A stretch of DNA of 64,000 bases from assembly GCF_900101615.1 (NCBI RefSeq), contig NZ_FMZX01000002.1, positions 310,001 through 374,000 of the forward strand, in the 5' to 3' direction. The stretch is from Belnapia rosea (GTDB taxonomy: Bacteria; Pseudomonadota; Alphaproteobacteria; Acetobacterales; Acetobacteraceae). Under the pieces are notes generated by a model, which was not told the DNA's origin, did no database searches, and was given only the letters and a program-made list of their open reading frames with translations. The translations under genes were made by a program, and so were the position numbers. Positions 52,831 through 61,866 of this stretch are shown piece by piece; position 1 is the stretch's first letter; every line of letters begins with the position of its first letter.

Positions 52831-54462
52831 TCAGGCGAAACGGGAGACCTGCGTCTCCTTGGAGGTGATGAACTCGAGCAGCACGGGCACGCCCTGCTGC
52901 GTCTTCTCGATGCCGCGCCGGATGGCGGGGATGATCTCGGTCGGGTCGGTCACCCGCTCGCCATAGCCGCCGAAGGCGCGGGCCATGGCGGCGTAGTCGC
53001 CGGAGATGTCGGTGCTGCGGTACTTCTCCGTGCTGACCGGCATGACCTTCAGCTCGATCGCCATGGAGAAATTGTTGAGCAGGACGGACATGATGGGAAT
53101 GCGCTCGCGCACGCAGGTCTCGAAATCCATGCCGGTGAAGCCGATGGCGGCATCACCCCAGACATTGATGCAGAGCTTCTCGGGCGCGGCGAGCTTGGCC
53201 CCCATGGCGAGGCCGAGCCCGTAGCCGAGCTGCGTCGTCTTGCCCCAGCCGAGATAGGAGAGGGGCGTGGTGGACTTCCAGAAGGGCGAGAGCTGGTCGC
53301 GCGGGCTGCCCGCATCATGGGTGATGATGGTGTTGTCGCGGTCCACCGTGTGCTGCAGGTCCCACAGCACGCGATAGGGGTTCAGCGGCGCGTCCTTGTG
53401 CGTCAGCTTCGGCATCCATTCGGCAAGCCAGGGCTCGCGGATGGACTGGATCTCGGCCGCGACCGGCGCCGGGTCGCGCGCCGAGGAGACGAGGCCGGCA
53501 AGCTCGCCGAGCAGGGCATCGAGCGTCAGCGCGGCGTCGCCGATGAGGCCGATCTCGGCCCGGACATCCTTGTTGAGATGTGCCGGGTCGAGCGTCGCAT
53601 GGATGATGCGGGGGCCCTTCGGCATGCGGACGCCGAAATTGGTCTCGGTGAAGGAGCAGCCGATGCCGAGGATGACATCCGCCTGGTCGAGGAAGTGGCG
53701 CACCGGCTTCGGCATGGCGAGGCCGCCCGAGCCGAGGCTCAGCGGATGGTCCTCGTTGAAGGAGGACTTGCCGCCGAGGCTCGACGTCACCGGCGCGGCC
53801 AGCAGCTCGGCGAGCGCCTTGAGCTGCGGCCAGGCGCGGGCCCAGTGGACGCCGGTGCCGGCATAGATCACCGGGCGCTTCGCATTGGCCAGCAGGGCGG
53901 CGGCGCGTTTCACATCGGCCGGGTCCGGCCCGTAGCGCGTCGCCATCACCGGCTGGTAGTCGAGCGGCTCCGGCACCTCCTCGTTCCACATATCGGTCGG
54001 GATCTCGACCAGCACGGGGCCGCCGCGGCCGTTGCGCAGCTGGGTGAAGGCGCGGCGCAGGATGTTCGGCACCTCGGCGGCGAGGGTGATCGGCTCCGCG
54101 CTCTTGGTGATGCCGCGCATGGCGATGGTCGAGTTGAAATTCGGGTCGACATGCGCGAGGCGGCGCGGATAGCCCATCGGCAGGACGAGGATGGGCACGC
54201 TCTCGCCATAGGCCTGGGCGACGCCGCCATAGGCATTCTCGCTGCCCGGCCCGTGCTGCATGCAGAAGGCGCCGATCTTGCGCCCCGAGGTGACGCGGGA
54301 GATGGCATCGGCCATGTGCAGGCCGATCCGCTCCTGCCGGACCATGACCGGGCGGATGTCGCGCGCGGCGGCGTGCTCGATGAGATGGTTCACCGGATAG
54401 CCGGTGAGGATCTCGATCCCCTCGCGCCGCATGATGTCAGCGATGGCGTCGCCGAGTTTCAT
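52831..54462 (-). CDS. Thiamine pyrophosphate-dependent enzyme, acetolactate synthase-like
   Basis: This 543-residue enzyme has the three domains of the pyruvate-oxidase fold. The catalytic Glu lies in MVRQERIGLHMADA (about residue 44). The ThDP/metal motif begins GDAAIGFTGM (Ala for the usual Gly) and ends in LLNN. It is not a typical IlvB because no small subunit gene is near. It heads the ABC-transporter unit, so it likely acts on a 2-keto acid or aldehyde from the imported compound. Substrate unknown. Confidence 0.85.
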   Translation of the reverse strand: MKLGDAIADIMRREGIEILTGYPVNHLIEHAAARDIRPVMVRQERIGLHMADAISRVTSGRKIGAFCMQHGPGSENAYGGVAQAYGESVPILVLPMGYPRRLAHVDPNFNSTIAMRGITKSAEPITLAAEVPNILRRAFTQLRNGRGGPVLVEIPTDMWNEEVPEPLDYQPVMATRYGPDPADVKRAAALLANAKRPVIYAGTGVHWARAWPQLKALAELLAAPVTSSLGGKSSFNEDHPLSLGSGGLAMPKPVRHFLDQADVILGIGCSFTETNFGVRMPKGPRIIHATLDPAHLNKDVRAEIGLIGDAALTLDALLGELAGLVSSARDPAPVAAEIQSIREPWLAEWMPKLTHKDAPLNPYRVLWDLQHTVDRDNTIITHDAGSPRDQLSPFWKSTTPLSYLGWGKTTQLGYGLGLAMGAKLAAPEKLCINVWGDAAIGFTGMDFETCVRERIPIMSVLLNNFSMAIELKVMPVSTEKYRSTDISGDYAAMARAFGGYGERVTDPTEIIPAIRRGIEKTQQGVPVLLEFITSKETQVSRFA

Positions 54463-54659
54463 GGCCGTCCTCCCCCGAGCCGGGCCATTCGACCCTGGTT
54501 GCGCGGCCGGAGCCCGGCAGCGCTTTCGTTTCCAAGGGCAGCCTAGCCCCCGCCGCCCAAGCAGCGCAACCGGGCCGCCCGGCTTTTCCGGGGAGGTTCC
54601 CGCATCCTGGAATCACGCCATACTCAGGCCCGGTCACATTCCGTCCAGGGGGAGAGTGC

Positions 54660-54866
54660 ATGCCGCCGACCATCACCGAGGCCGAATTCGAGGCGCTGCT
54701 CGCCCGCGCCGGAATCCCGCTTACCCCGGCGCAGCGGGCGGGCATCCTTCCCGCGCTGGGCGGGCTCGCGGCGATGCAGGCGCTGATCCGCACCCCGCCG
54801 CCGGCGGCCGAGGCGGAGCCTGCCACCATCTTCGCCTGCGCGGTCCTCGGGGAGGCCGGCCGATGA
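54660..54866 (+). CDS. AtzG-like small subunit (DUF4089)
   Basis: This 68-residue helical protein begins TITEAEFEALLARAGIPLTP and is coupled to an AtzE-like amidase by an ATGA overlap. AtzG is known to form a complex with AtzE, 1-carboxybiuret hydrolase of cyanuric acid breakdown, resembling the GatC-GatA pair. The match rests on size, pattern and position. GGGGGAG lies 6 bp before the ATG. Confidence 0.72.
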   Translation: MPPTITEAEFEALLARAGIPLTPAQRAGILPALGGLAAMQALIRTPPPAAEAEPATIFACAVLGEAGR

Positions 54867-56248
54867 TCCCGAGCATTGCCGAGGCTGCCGCGCTCATCGC
54901 CGCGCGCAAGCTCTCGCCGGTCGAGCTCACGGAAGACTGCCTGGCCCGGGCTGAGCGGCTGGACGGCACCCTGCATGCCTTCATCCGGCTGATGCCGGAG
55001 GAGGCACGGGCGGCGGCGCGGGCGGCCGAGGCGCGGATCATGACGGACGGGCCGCGCGGACCGCTGGATGGCATCCCTTTCGCGCATAAGGACATCTACG
55101 GCACCGCGGGCATCCCGACGACGGGCCACTCCCGGGTGCTGCAGGACCACGTGCCGGCGGCGGATGCCACCACGGTGGCGAAGCTGGCCGAGGCCGGCAT
55201 CGTGATGTTCGGCAAGCTGGCGACGCATGAATTCGCCTTCGGCGGGCCGAGCTTCGACCTGCCCTGGCCGCCGGCGCGCAATCCATGGAATCCGGACCAC
55301 TTCACTGCCGGCTCCTCCTCCGGCACCGGGGCGGCGGTCGCGGCCGGGATGGTGCTGGGCGGGACGGGGTCCGACACCGGCGGCTCCATCCGCGGGCCGG
55401 CGGCGCTCTGCGGCATCACCGGCATCAAGCCGACTTATGGGCTCTGCTCCCGCGCCGGCATCCTGCCGCTGGCGCAGAGCCTCGACCATGCCGGGCCGAT
55501 GGCCTGGACGGTGGAGGATTGCGCCATCCTGCTCCAGGCCATGGCGGGTCATGACGCGGCCGATCCCGCCAGCGCTGACCGGCCCGTGCCCGATTTCCGC
55601 GCCGGGCTCGGCCAAGGGGTGCGCGGGCTGCGCATCGGGGTGGTCCGGCATTTCCACGAGACGGATTATCCGGTGAGCCCGGCGACGCTCGCCGGCATCG
55701 ACGGTGCGGCCGAATTCTTCCGCGCCGAGGGGGCGGAGGTGCGGGAGGTAACGCTGCCCTCGCTCGCCGCCTTCAATGCCTGCGGCTGGATCATCCTGCT
55801 GGCGGAGGCCTTCGCCGTGCATGAGGGCTGGATGCGGCGCGACCCCAACCTCTATGGCGAGCTGATGCGGGACCGGCTGGTGCTGGGCGGGCTGCTCTCG
55901 GCCGCCGATGTGCTGCAGGCGCAGAAGCAGCGCCGCGCCCTGATCGCCGCGACCGAGGCGGCGGCGGCGGAATGCGACCTGCTGCTCACCGCGGCGCAGC
56001 CCGCCGAGGCGCCGCGGATCGAGGCCGTGCCGAAATGGGGCTTCCTCGAGCGGCCCAATTTCACCATCCCCTTCAACGTCACCGGCTGGCCCGGCATCAC
56101 CGTGCCGACCGGCTTCGGCGAGGGCGGGCTGCCGGTGGCGATGCAGCTGGTCGGCAAGCCCTTCGCCGAGCCGCTGCTGTTCCAGGCGGCGGATGCCTAT
56201 GAGCGGGCGCATGGCTGGCGTGCCAGGCGCCCGGCCATGGCTGCCTGA
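54863..56248 (+). CDS. AtzE-like amidase (amidase signature family)
   Basis: This 461-residue amidase-signature enzyme has the Ser-cisSer-Lys triad: Lys76 (PFAHKDIYG), the cis-Ser in AGSSSGTGAAVAAG (near 152) and Ser175 in SDTGGSIRGPAALCG. AtzE and close relatives hydrolyse small amides such as 1-carboxybiuret. No cyanuric acid hydrolase or allophanate hydrolase is in the window, so the substrate is open. It is co-expressed with the AtzG-like subunit and followed 6 bp later by an ECF sigma gene. Confidence 0.83.
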   Translation: MIPSIAEAAALIAARKLSPVELTEDCLARAERLDGTLHAFIRLMPEEARAAARAAEARIMTDGPRGPLDGIPFAHKDIYGTAGIPTTGHSRVLQDHVPAADATTVAKLAEAGIVMFGKLATHEFAFGGPSFDLPWPPARNPWNPDHFTAGSSSGTGAAVAAGMVLGGTGSDTGGSIRGPAALCGITGIKPTYGLCSRAGILPLAQSLDHAGPMAWTVEDCAILLQAMAGHDAADPASADRPVPDFRAGLGQGVRGLRIGVVRHFHETDYPVSPATLAGIDGAAEFFRAEGAEVREVTLPSLAAFNACGWIILLAEAFAVHEGWMRRDPNLYGELMRDRLVLGGLLSAADVLQAQKQRRALIAATEAAAAECDLLLTAAQPAEAPRIEAVPKWGFLERPNFTIPFNVTGWPGITVPTGFGEGGLPVAMQLVGKPFAEPLLFQAADAYERAHGWRARRPAMAA

Positions 56249-56254
56249 GCGGGC

Positions 56255-56806
56255 GTGACCCGCAGCGATGGGGAATGGGAAGCCTGGATGGCGGCGGCGC
56301 AGGCCGGCGATGCCGCCGCCTATGACCGCCTGCTCCGCGCCGCCCTGCCCCTGCTGCGGGCCGTGGCCCGGCGCCGGATCGCCCATGCCGCCGAGGCGGA
56401 GGATGCCGTGCAGGATGCCCTGCTGACCATTCACACCCTGCGCCACAGCTATGAGCCGGGGCGGCCGATCCGCCCCTGGCTCGTCGCCATCTGCGAGCGC
56501 CGGGCGATCGACCGGCTGCGCCGCCATGGCAGGCGCGGCGGGCGGGAGACGCCGATCGAGGATTTCCATGAAACCTTGGCGTCACCCGGGGCGAATCAGG
56601 GGGAGGCGCGGGTGGCCTCCGCTGAGCTGCGGGCTGCCGTCGCCGAGCTGACGCCGGCCCAGCGCACCGCGCTCGGCCTCGCCAAATTGGAGGACCTGCC
56701 GCTGGCGGAGGCCAGTGCCCGGTCCGGCATGTCCGTGGGCGCGCTGAAGGTGGCGACCCATCGGGCGATGAAGGTGCTGCGGCGACGCCTGGGCGTGGAG
56801 GAGTAG
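56255..56806 (+). CDS. ECF-family RNA polymerase sigma factor
   Basis: The 183 residues contain sigma region 2 (YDRLLRAALPLLRAVARRRI, AEDAVQDALLTIHTL, RPWLVAICERRAIDRLRRH) and region 4 (LTPAQRTALGLAKLEDLPLAEAS and the helix-turn-helix after it). The start is a GTG at 56255. The next gene, abutting with no gap, encodes its likely NrsF-type membrane anti-sigma factor. Related pairs in Caulobacter respond to metal or oxidative stress; the trigger here is unknown. Confidence 0.9.
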   Translation: MTRSDGEWEAWMAAAQAGDAAAYDRLLRAALPLLRAVARRRIAHAAEAEDAVQDALLTIHTLRHSYEPGRPIRPWLVAICERRAIDRLRRHGRRGGRETPIEDFHETLASPGANQGEARVASAELRAAVAELTPAQRTALGLAKLEDLPLAEASARSGMSVGALKVATHRAMKVLRRRLGVEE

Positions 56807-57454
56807 GTGCGGACCGAGGAGCTGATCGGTGAGCTGGCGGGTGGCCTCAGGCCGGTGCGGCGCATGGCCTCGCCACGGCGGCAGGCGGCGTTGTGGCTCG
56901 GCTTCGCCACCCTGGCCGTGGGTCTTGCGGTGCTGGCGAACGGGCTGCGGCACGACCTGCAGGAGCGGATGCTGATGCCGCAGGAGGTGGGGCAGTGGCT
57001 CGCCTCCATCCTCGCCGGGGGCACCGCCGCCCTGTCCGCGGCGATGCTGGCGCGGCCGGACCGCTCGTCGCGCTGGGCGCTGCTGCCGCTGCTGCCGCTG
57101 GCCGCCTGGTTCGCCAGCCTCGGCTGGGGGTGCATGGCCGATCTGGGCCGGCTCGGACCCATGGAGGGGCAGCTCGGGACGAGTTGGGGGTGCCTGCGCT
57201 TCATCCTGGCGATGGGCCTGCCGCTGGCGGCCGGGCAGTTCTGGCTTCTGCGCCATGCCGGGCCGGTGCGGCCCTGGCCGGTGCTGCTGCTGGGCGGGCT
57301 GGCCTCGGCCGCGCTCTGCTCGGCCGGGCTGAGCCTGTTTCACCACCTGGATGCGGCGGTGATGATCCTGCTCTGGCACGGCGGCGCCATGGTGCTGCTG
57401 GTGCTGGTGGGCGCCCTGCTCGGGCGCCCGCTGCTGGCGCGTCGGCCGCGCTAG
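56807..57454 (+). CDS. NrsF-type (DUF1109) membrane anti-sigma factor
   Basis: This 215-residue protein has a short cytoplasmic N-terminus (RTEELIGELAGGLRPVRRM) and six hydrophobic helices, the pattern of DUF1109/NrsF anti-sigma factors. The GTG start immediately follows the sigma stop codon, so the two are coupled. It should hold the ECF sigma at the membrane until a signal arrives. Confidence 0.85.
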   Translation: MRTEELIGELAGGLRPVRRMASPRRQAALWLGFATLAVGLAVLANGLRHDLQERMLMPQEVGQWLASILAGGTAALSAAMLARPDRSSRWALLPLLPLAAWFASLGWGCMADLGRLGPMEGQLGTSWGCLRFILAMGLPLAAGQFWLLRHAGPVRPWPVLLLGGLASAALCSAGLSLFHHLDAAVMILLWHGGAMVLLVLVGALLGRPLLARRPR

Positions 57455-57490
57455 CCTGGGCTGGATGCGTCGTCTCGCGTGACGGAGGGG

Positions 57491-57517
57491 GGAAAACCAC
57501 GACCATGTCCCGACGTT
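57491..57517 (+). promoter_or_regulatory. Weak EcfG-like promoter ahead of the DUF883-like gene
   Basis: GGAAAA and CGTT are separated by 17 bp, 61 bp before the gene. The alphaproteobacterial general-stress consensus is GGAAC-N16/17-CGTT, so the -35 has one substitution. DUF883/CsbD-type genes are common members of that regulon. Confidence 0.3.
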
Positions 57518-57578
57518 GGCCTGCCGAACTGTGCGGCTTCGTCGGCCGGACACCTGACGGATATCGAGGGAGGTCATC

Positions 57579-57989
57579 ATGGATCCGGATCGCATGACAG
57601 GGGCTGCCCAGCAGGCGAAGGGCAGGGCCGAGGCGGCGACGGGACAACTGGCCGGGGATGCCAAACTTCGCTTCGAAGGCCGGGCCGACGAGGCTGCCGG
57701 AGCCCTCCGCAGCACCGCCGGCGAGGCCAAGGACGCGGCCCGGCAGGCCACGGAGGACCCCCAGTCCGAGGTCGAGCAGCTTCGCGCGAAGGTGGAGCAG
57801 CTTTCGCGGGAGCCTGCCACCCCCAGGCTGGACGCCGCGGCGAGGGCGGCGGACCATTACGGCGCGGAGCTGGACCGGTATCTGGACGTCATTCGGCAAC
57901 GTCCGCTCATCTCGGTCGGCGTGGCAGCGGGTGCCGGCTTCCTGATCGGGCGGTTGTTGAGCGGCGACAGGTATGTGAACCGGTTCTGA
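57579..57989 (+). CDS. DUF883/ElaB-like protein with CsbD-like N-terminus
   Basis: The 136 residues start with a CsbD-like repeat (TGAAQQAKGRAEAATGQLAGD). A charged helical region follows, then a C-terminal membrane anchor RPLISVGVAAGAGFLIGRLLSG, as in ElaB/YqjD proteins. Such tail-anchored proteins are linked to stationary-phase stress and ribosome or membrane binding. The GGGAGG site 6 bp upstream supports the start. Confidence 0.75.
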   Translation: MDPDRMTGAAQQAKGRAEAATGQLAGDAKLRFEGRADEAAGALRSTAGEAKDAARQATEDPQSEVEQLRAKVEQLSREPATPRLDAAARAADHYGAELDRYLDVIRQRPLISVGVAAGAGFLIGRLLSGDRYVNRF

Positions 57990-58077
57990 CGATCGGAACC
58001 ACCCGCGGCCGGCAACGGCAACGAGGCGCTGGGGGCGGTTGCAACGGTGTGGCCGAGCGCAAATATCCGCGACGATC

Positions 58078-58833
58078 ATGACTGTCCTGAAGCTCCTGCC
58101 GCTGCTTTTCGCGCTGCTCTATCTCGCCCCCCTCGGCATTGCCGCCCTGCTCCACCAACGTGCCGGCATCGGCGCGGACTGGTGGAGTGCCGACCGGTCC
58201 AGTATCGGCAATCTGCCGCCGGCGGCGCGCCACCAGGCGGCCGTGGTCCGGGTCTTCGCCGCGCCGACCGTCCGCTGGCGGGGCATCTTCGCCGTCCACT
58301 GCTGGGTGGTCCTGAAGCCCGAGGGGGCCGGCGCCTATACGCGCTACGACTACACCGCCTGGGGCGACCCGATCCGCGTCAACGGCTTCGAGGCCGATGG
58401 GCGCTGGTTCGGCCGCAACCCGGAGCTGATCTTCGCGGCGGATGGCGAGGCTGCGGAGGCCCTGATCCCCCGCATGCAGGACGCCATCGAGGCCTATGCC
58501 TGGCGAAACCGCGGCGACTACCGCGCCTGGCCTGGCCCGAATTCCAACACCTTCGTCGCCGCGCTGCTCGATGCCGTGCCGGAGGCCCGGGTGGCCCTGC
58601 CGCCCACCGCGATCGGCAAGGACTTCCCCTATGATGGGCGCTGGATCCGGCGCACGGCCTCGGGTACCGGCCTGCGCCTGACGCTCGGTGGCTATGCCGG
58701 CCTGACCATCGGATGGGTCGAGGGGATCGAGGTCAACCTTCTCGGTGGCGTCGCCGGCATCGATTTCCGGCGTCCCGCGCTGAAGCTGCCCGGCCTTGGC
58801 CGCCTCGGCATGCCGATCATGGATCCGGCCTGA
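58078..58833 (+). CDS. DUF3750 membrane-anchored protein
   Basis: The 251 residues have one N-terminal hydrophobic helix (LLPLLFALLYLAPLGIAALL) and a globular domain. Its segments FAVHCWVVLKPEG, NSNTFVAALLDAVPEA and GGYAGLTIGWVEGIEVNLLG look like the DUF3750 pattern. His, Asn and other polar residues in the first two segments hint at an enzyme, perhaps papain/NlpC-like, but this is unproven. It is 88 bp after the DUF883-like gene. Confidence 0.72.
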   Translation: MTVLKLLPLLFALLYLAPLGIAALLHQRAGIGADWWSADRSSIGNLPPAARHQAAVVRVFAAPTVRWRGIFAVHCWVVLKPEGAGAYTRYDYTAWGDPIRVNGFEADGRWFGRNPELIFAADGEAAEALIPRMQDAIEAYAWRNRGDYRAWPGPNSNTFVAALLDAVPEARVALPPTAIGKDFPYDGRWIRRTASGTGLRLTLGGYAGLTIGWVEGIEVNLLGGVAGIDFRRPALKLPGLGRLGMPIMDPA

Positions 58834-58835
58834 GA

Positions 58836-58858
58836 CGTCCCGGATAGGATCCGGGACG
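58836..58858 (+). terminator. Stem-loop after the DUF3750 gene
   Basis: CGTCCCGGAT-AGG-ATCCGGGACG is a perfect 10-bp stem starting 2 bp after the stop. No T-run follows. The rest of the 259-bp gap up to 59093 holds no gene that I can support and presumably carries the promoter of the next operon. Confidence 0.5.
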
Positions 58859-59092
58859 CCTGGGCTGCCGCCGGCCTCGGACAGATGGTTGCCTTCCTGG
58901 CCGATCAGCCGGTTCGCCTGCGCGATGCCGGTCGGTTCGTTGACCAGGGCGATTGGCGATGCCTCGAGTCGCGAATTGCGATGCAAGCCACCTCGCGTCC
59001 CCCAGGGATGCCGGCACGGCTTGACGCCGATCCATCGCTCCCCGTCCAATCGCCCCGAATAGAGCCCAACGCCGGGCCGAGGGGGAACGCCA

Positions 59093-60835
59093 ATGCCGGA
59101 CCATGCCAGCGCCGCCAATGCCACCGTCGCCTTGCGCCTCGCGGAGGCCTTCGCGCGGCACGGGGTGACGCTCACCTTCGGCCAGAGCCTGCCCTCGGCC
59201 TTCCACCTTGCCGCCCCGCATGCCGGCATCGACCAGAAGGTCTACCGGCAGGAGAATGCCGGGGGCGCCATGGCGGATGGCTATGCGCGCATCTCGCGCA
59301 AGGTGGGCGTCGTCACCGCCCAGAACGGCCCGGCGGCGACGCTGCTGGTGGCGCCGCTGGCCGAGGCGCTGAAGGCCAGCATCCCCGTCCTCGCGCTGGT
59401 GCAGGAGGTGACGCGGGACGCGACCGACCGCAACGCCTTCCAGGAGCTCGACCACCTCAACCTCTTCGCGCCCGTGGCCAAATGGGTGCGGCGGATCGAC
59501 CGGGCCGATCGGCTCGAGGATTACGTGGACATGGCCTTCACCGCCGCCGCCTCGGGGCGGCCGGGCCCGGCCGTGCTGCTCGTGCCGGCCGACCTGCTGA
59601 CCGAGGCGGCGGCGGCCACCGGCGCGCTCCGGCCGCGCCATCTCTCGCTGGGCCGCGTGCCGCTCGACCGGTGCCTCGCCGACCCATCGGCCATCGCCGC
59701 GGCGGCCGAGGCGCTGGCCGCGGCGCGGCACCCGCTGGTCGTCGCCGGCGGCGGCATCCACCTTTCCGACGCCTCGGCCGAGCTCGCGGCCCTGCAGGAG
59801 GCGGCGCACCTGCCGGTCGCCACCACGGTCATGGGCAAGGGCGCGGTGGACGAGACCCATCCGCTGACCCTCGGCATCATCGGCTATGTCATGGGGCAGG
59901 GGGCGCGGACCACGGCGCTGCGGCCGATGGTGGAGCGGGCCGACCTCGTCCTGCTCATCGGCAACCGCACCAACCAGAACGGCACGGATAGCTGGAAGCT
60001 CTTCGCTCCCGGCACCCGGTTCATCCATCTCGACATGGACCCGATGGAGGTGGGGCGAAACTACGAGGCGATGCGGCTGGTCGGCGATGCCAAGCTGACG
60101 CTGGCCGCCCTGACGGCGGAACTGACGCGGCGCGACCTCTCGGCCCGCGCCGCCGCCCGGCCGGCGATCGAGGCGGAGATGGCCGAGGCCATCGCGGATT
60201 GGCGCCGGACCATCGCCGACGTTACCACCCGCGATGCCCCGCTCTGCCGGCCGGAGCGGCTGATGGCGGAGCTGGACCGGCTGATCGGGCCCGAGGACAT
60301 CGTGGTGGCCGATGCCTCCTACTCCTCCATCTGGATCGCCAACTACCTGACGGCACGCCGGCCCGGCCAGCGCTTCCTGACGCCGCGCGGCATCGCCGGC
60401 CTCGGCTGGGGCCTGCCCATGGCGATCGGCGCCCGGATCGCACTGGAGGAGAGCGCGCCGGGCGCGCGGGTCATCTGCCTCTGCGGCGATGGCGGCTTCG
60501 CCCATAGCTGGGCGGAGCTCGAGACGTTGCGGCGGATGGAGTTGCCGGTCGTCACCCTGGTGCTGAACAACGGCATCCTCGGCTACCAGAAGCATGCCGA
60601 GGAGGTGAAATTCGGCGAGCACACCAAGGCGGTGTTCTTCGCCACCGTCGACCATGCCGCCATCGCCCGCGCCTGCGGCGTCGAGGGCATCCGCGTCGCC
60701 CATAGCCGGGAGATCGGCCCGGCGCTCGGCGCCGCGCTCGATGCCCGGCACCCGGTGCTGCTCGACGTGCTGACCGACCCGGACGCCAAGCCGCCCATCT
60801 CCTTCTATGCCGGCCACTATCCGGAGCCTTTCTGA
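59093..60835 (+). CDS. Thiamine pyrophosphate-dependent enzyme, acetolactate synthase-like
   Basis: This 580-residue ThDP enzyme has the catalytic Glu in VYRQENAGGAMADGYAR (about residue 51). The ThDP motif runs from LCGDGGFAHSW to VLNNGILGYQ. It resembles large-subunit acetolactate synthase-like proteins of catabolic operons rather than biosynthetic IlvB, since no regulatory subunit follows. Its stop shares a base with the alcohol dehydrogenase start. The substrate is unknown. It is distinct from the ThDP enzyme at 52.8-54.5 kb. Confidence 0.85.
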   Translation: MPDHASAANATVALRLAEAFARHGVTLTFGQSLPSAFHLAAPHAGIDQKVYRQENAGGAMADGYARISRKVGVVTAQNGPAATLLVAPLAEALKASIPVLALVQEVTRDATDRNAFQELDHLNLFAPVAKWVRRIDRADRLEDYVDMAFTAAASGRPGPAVLLVPADLLTEAAAATGALRPRHLSLGRVPLDRCLADPSAIAAAAEALAAARHPLVVAGGGIHLSDASAELAALQEAAHLPVATTVMGKGAVDETHPLTLGIIGYVMGQGARTTALRPMVERADLVLLIGNRTNQNGTDSWKLFAPGTRFIHLDMDPMEVGRNYEAMRLVGDAKLTLAALTAELTRRDLSARAAARPAIEAEMAEAIADWRRTIADVTTRDAPLCRPERLMAELDRLIGPEDIVVADASYSSIWIANYLTARRPGQRFLTPRGIAGLGWGLPMAIGARIALEESAPGARVICLCGDGGFAHSWAELETLRRMELPVVTLVLNNGILGYQKHAEEVKFGEHTKAVFFATVDHAAIARACGVEGIRVAHSREIGPALGAALDARHPVLLDVLTDPDAKPPISFYAGHYPEPF

Positions 60836-61866
60836 TGCTCGCGCTGCGCAAGGCGGGGGCCGGCTTCGGCCTCGAATTCCAGGAGGTGCCGGAGGCGCCG
60901 CCGCCCGGCCCCGGCGATGTGGTGGTGGAGGTGGAGGCCGCCGGCATCTGCGGCTCCGACGTCCATGCCTATGAATGGACCGGCGGCTACGAATTCATGA
61001 CCCCGCACATGCCGCTGACCCTCGGCCATGAGTTCAGCGGCCGGATCTGGCGCACCGGCACCGGTTCCGGCTGGGCGCATGGGACGCGGGTGGCCGTCAT
61101 CCCCTTCGTCGCCTGCGGCCATTGCGCCGCCTGCCGGGCGGATGACGCGCGCAACTGCACCCAGCGCCAGGGCATCGGGCTGACGCGGGATGGCGGCTTC
61201 GCCCGCATGGTCCGCATCCCGGCGCGGTGCTGCGTCGCCGTGCCCGATGCGGTGGATGCCGAGCTGGCGGCGCTGGCCGAGCCGCTCGGCGTCGGGGCGG
61301 AGGCGGTGCTGACCGGCGAGGTGGGGCTCGGCGAGACGGTGCTGGTGCTGGGCCCCGGGACGATCGGCCAGGCGATCGCGCTCATGGCGCGCCGCGCCGG
61401 CGCCGCCCGGGTGATCGTCGCCGGCCGGGCCGACGCGCCGCGCTTCGAGGTGCTGCGCGCGCTCGGCTTCCATGATCTGGTCGATGTGGCGGAGGGGCCG
61501 CTGCGCGACCAGGTGATGGCGCTGACCGGCGGCCGCCCGGTGGATGTGGTGCTGGAGGCGACAGGCGTGCCGGCCAGCCTGAACGAAGGCCTCTCGGTGC
61601 TGAAGAAGGGCGGGGTGATCGTCGCCGCCGGCATCCATGCCGGCGCGCTCACCCTGCCGCTGACGGAGTTCGTCCGCATGCGCCACCAGCTCCGCGCCAC
61701 CCATGGCGCCGCCCGCCGCACCTGGGACCGGGTGATGGCGCACCTGGCCGAGGATCCGGAGGGCTTCCGCCCGATGATCACCCATCGCCTGCCGCTCGAG
61801 CAGGGGATCGACGGGTTCGAGCTCGCCCGGCAGCGGGCCGCCAGCAAGGTGATCCTCGCGCCATGA
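60835..61866 (+). CDS. Zinc-dependent alcohol dehydrogenase (threonine/sorbitol dehydrogenase-like)
   Basis: This 343-residue medium-chain dehydrogenase has catalytic zinc ligands in GICGSDVHAYEW and LGHEFSG. The structural-zinc cluster is CGHCAACRADDARNC. The NAD(P) motif is VLGPGTIGQAIAL. The family oxidises polyols, threonine or 2,3-diols. It is translationally linked to both the ThDP gene (TGATG) and the SDR gene (ATGA). Confidence 0.88.
   Translation: MLALRKAGAGFGLEFQEVPEAPPPGPGDVVVEVEAAGICGSDVHAYEWTGGYEFMTPHMPLTLGHEFSGRIWRTGTGSGWAHGTRVAVIPFVACGHCAACRADDARNCTQRQGIGLTRDGGFARMVRIPARCCVAVPDAVDAELAALAEPLGVGAEAVLTGEVGLGETVLVLGPGTIGQAIALMARRAGAARVIVAGRADAPRFEVLRALGFHDLVDVAEGPLRDQVMALTGGRPVDVVLEATGVPASLNEGLSVLKKGGVIVAAGIHAGALTLPLTEFVRMRHQLRATHGAARRTWDRVMAHLAEDPEGFRPMITHRLPLEQGIDGFELARQRAASKVILAP

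Noticed and set aside
54497-54571. Inverted repeat GGTTGCGC/GCGCAACC in the ThDP-atzG gap
   Set aside because: Arms are about 60 bp apart, in GC-rich DNA, with no other sign of a site.
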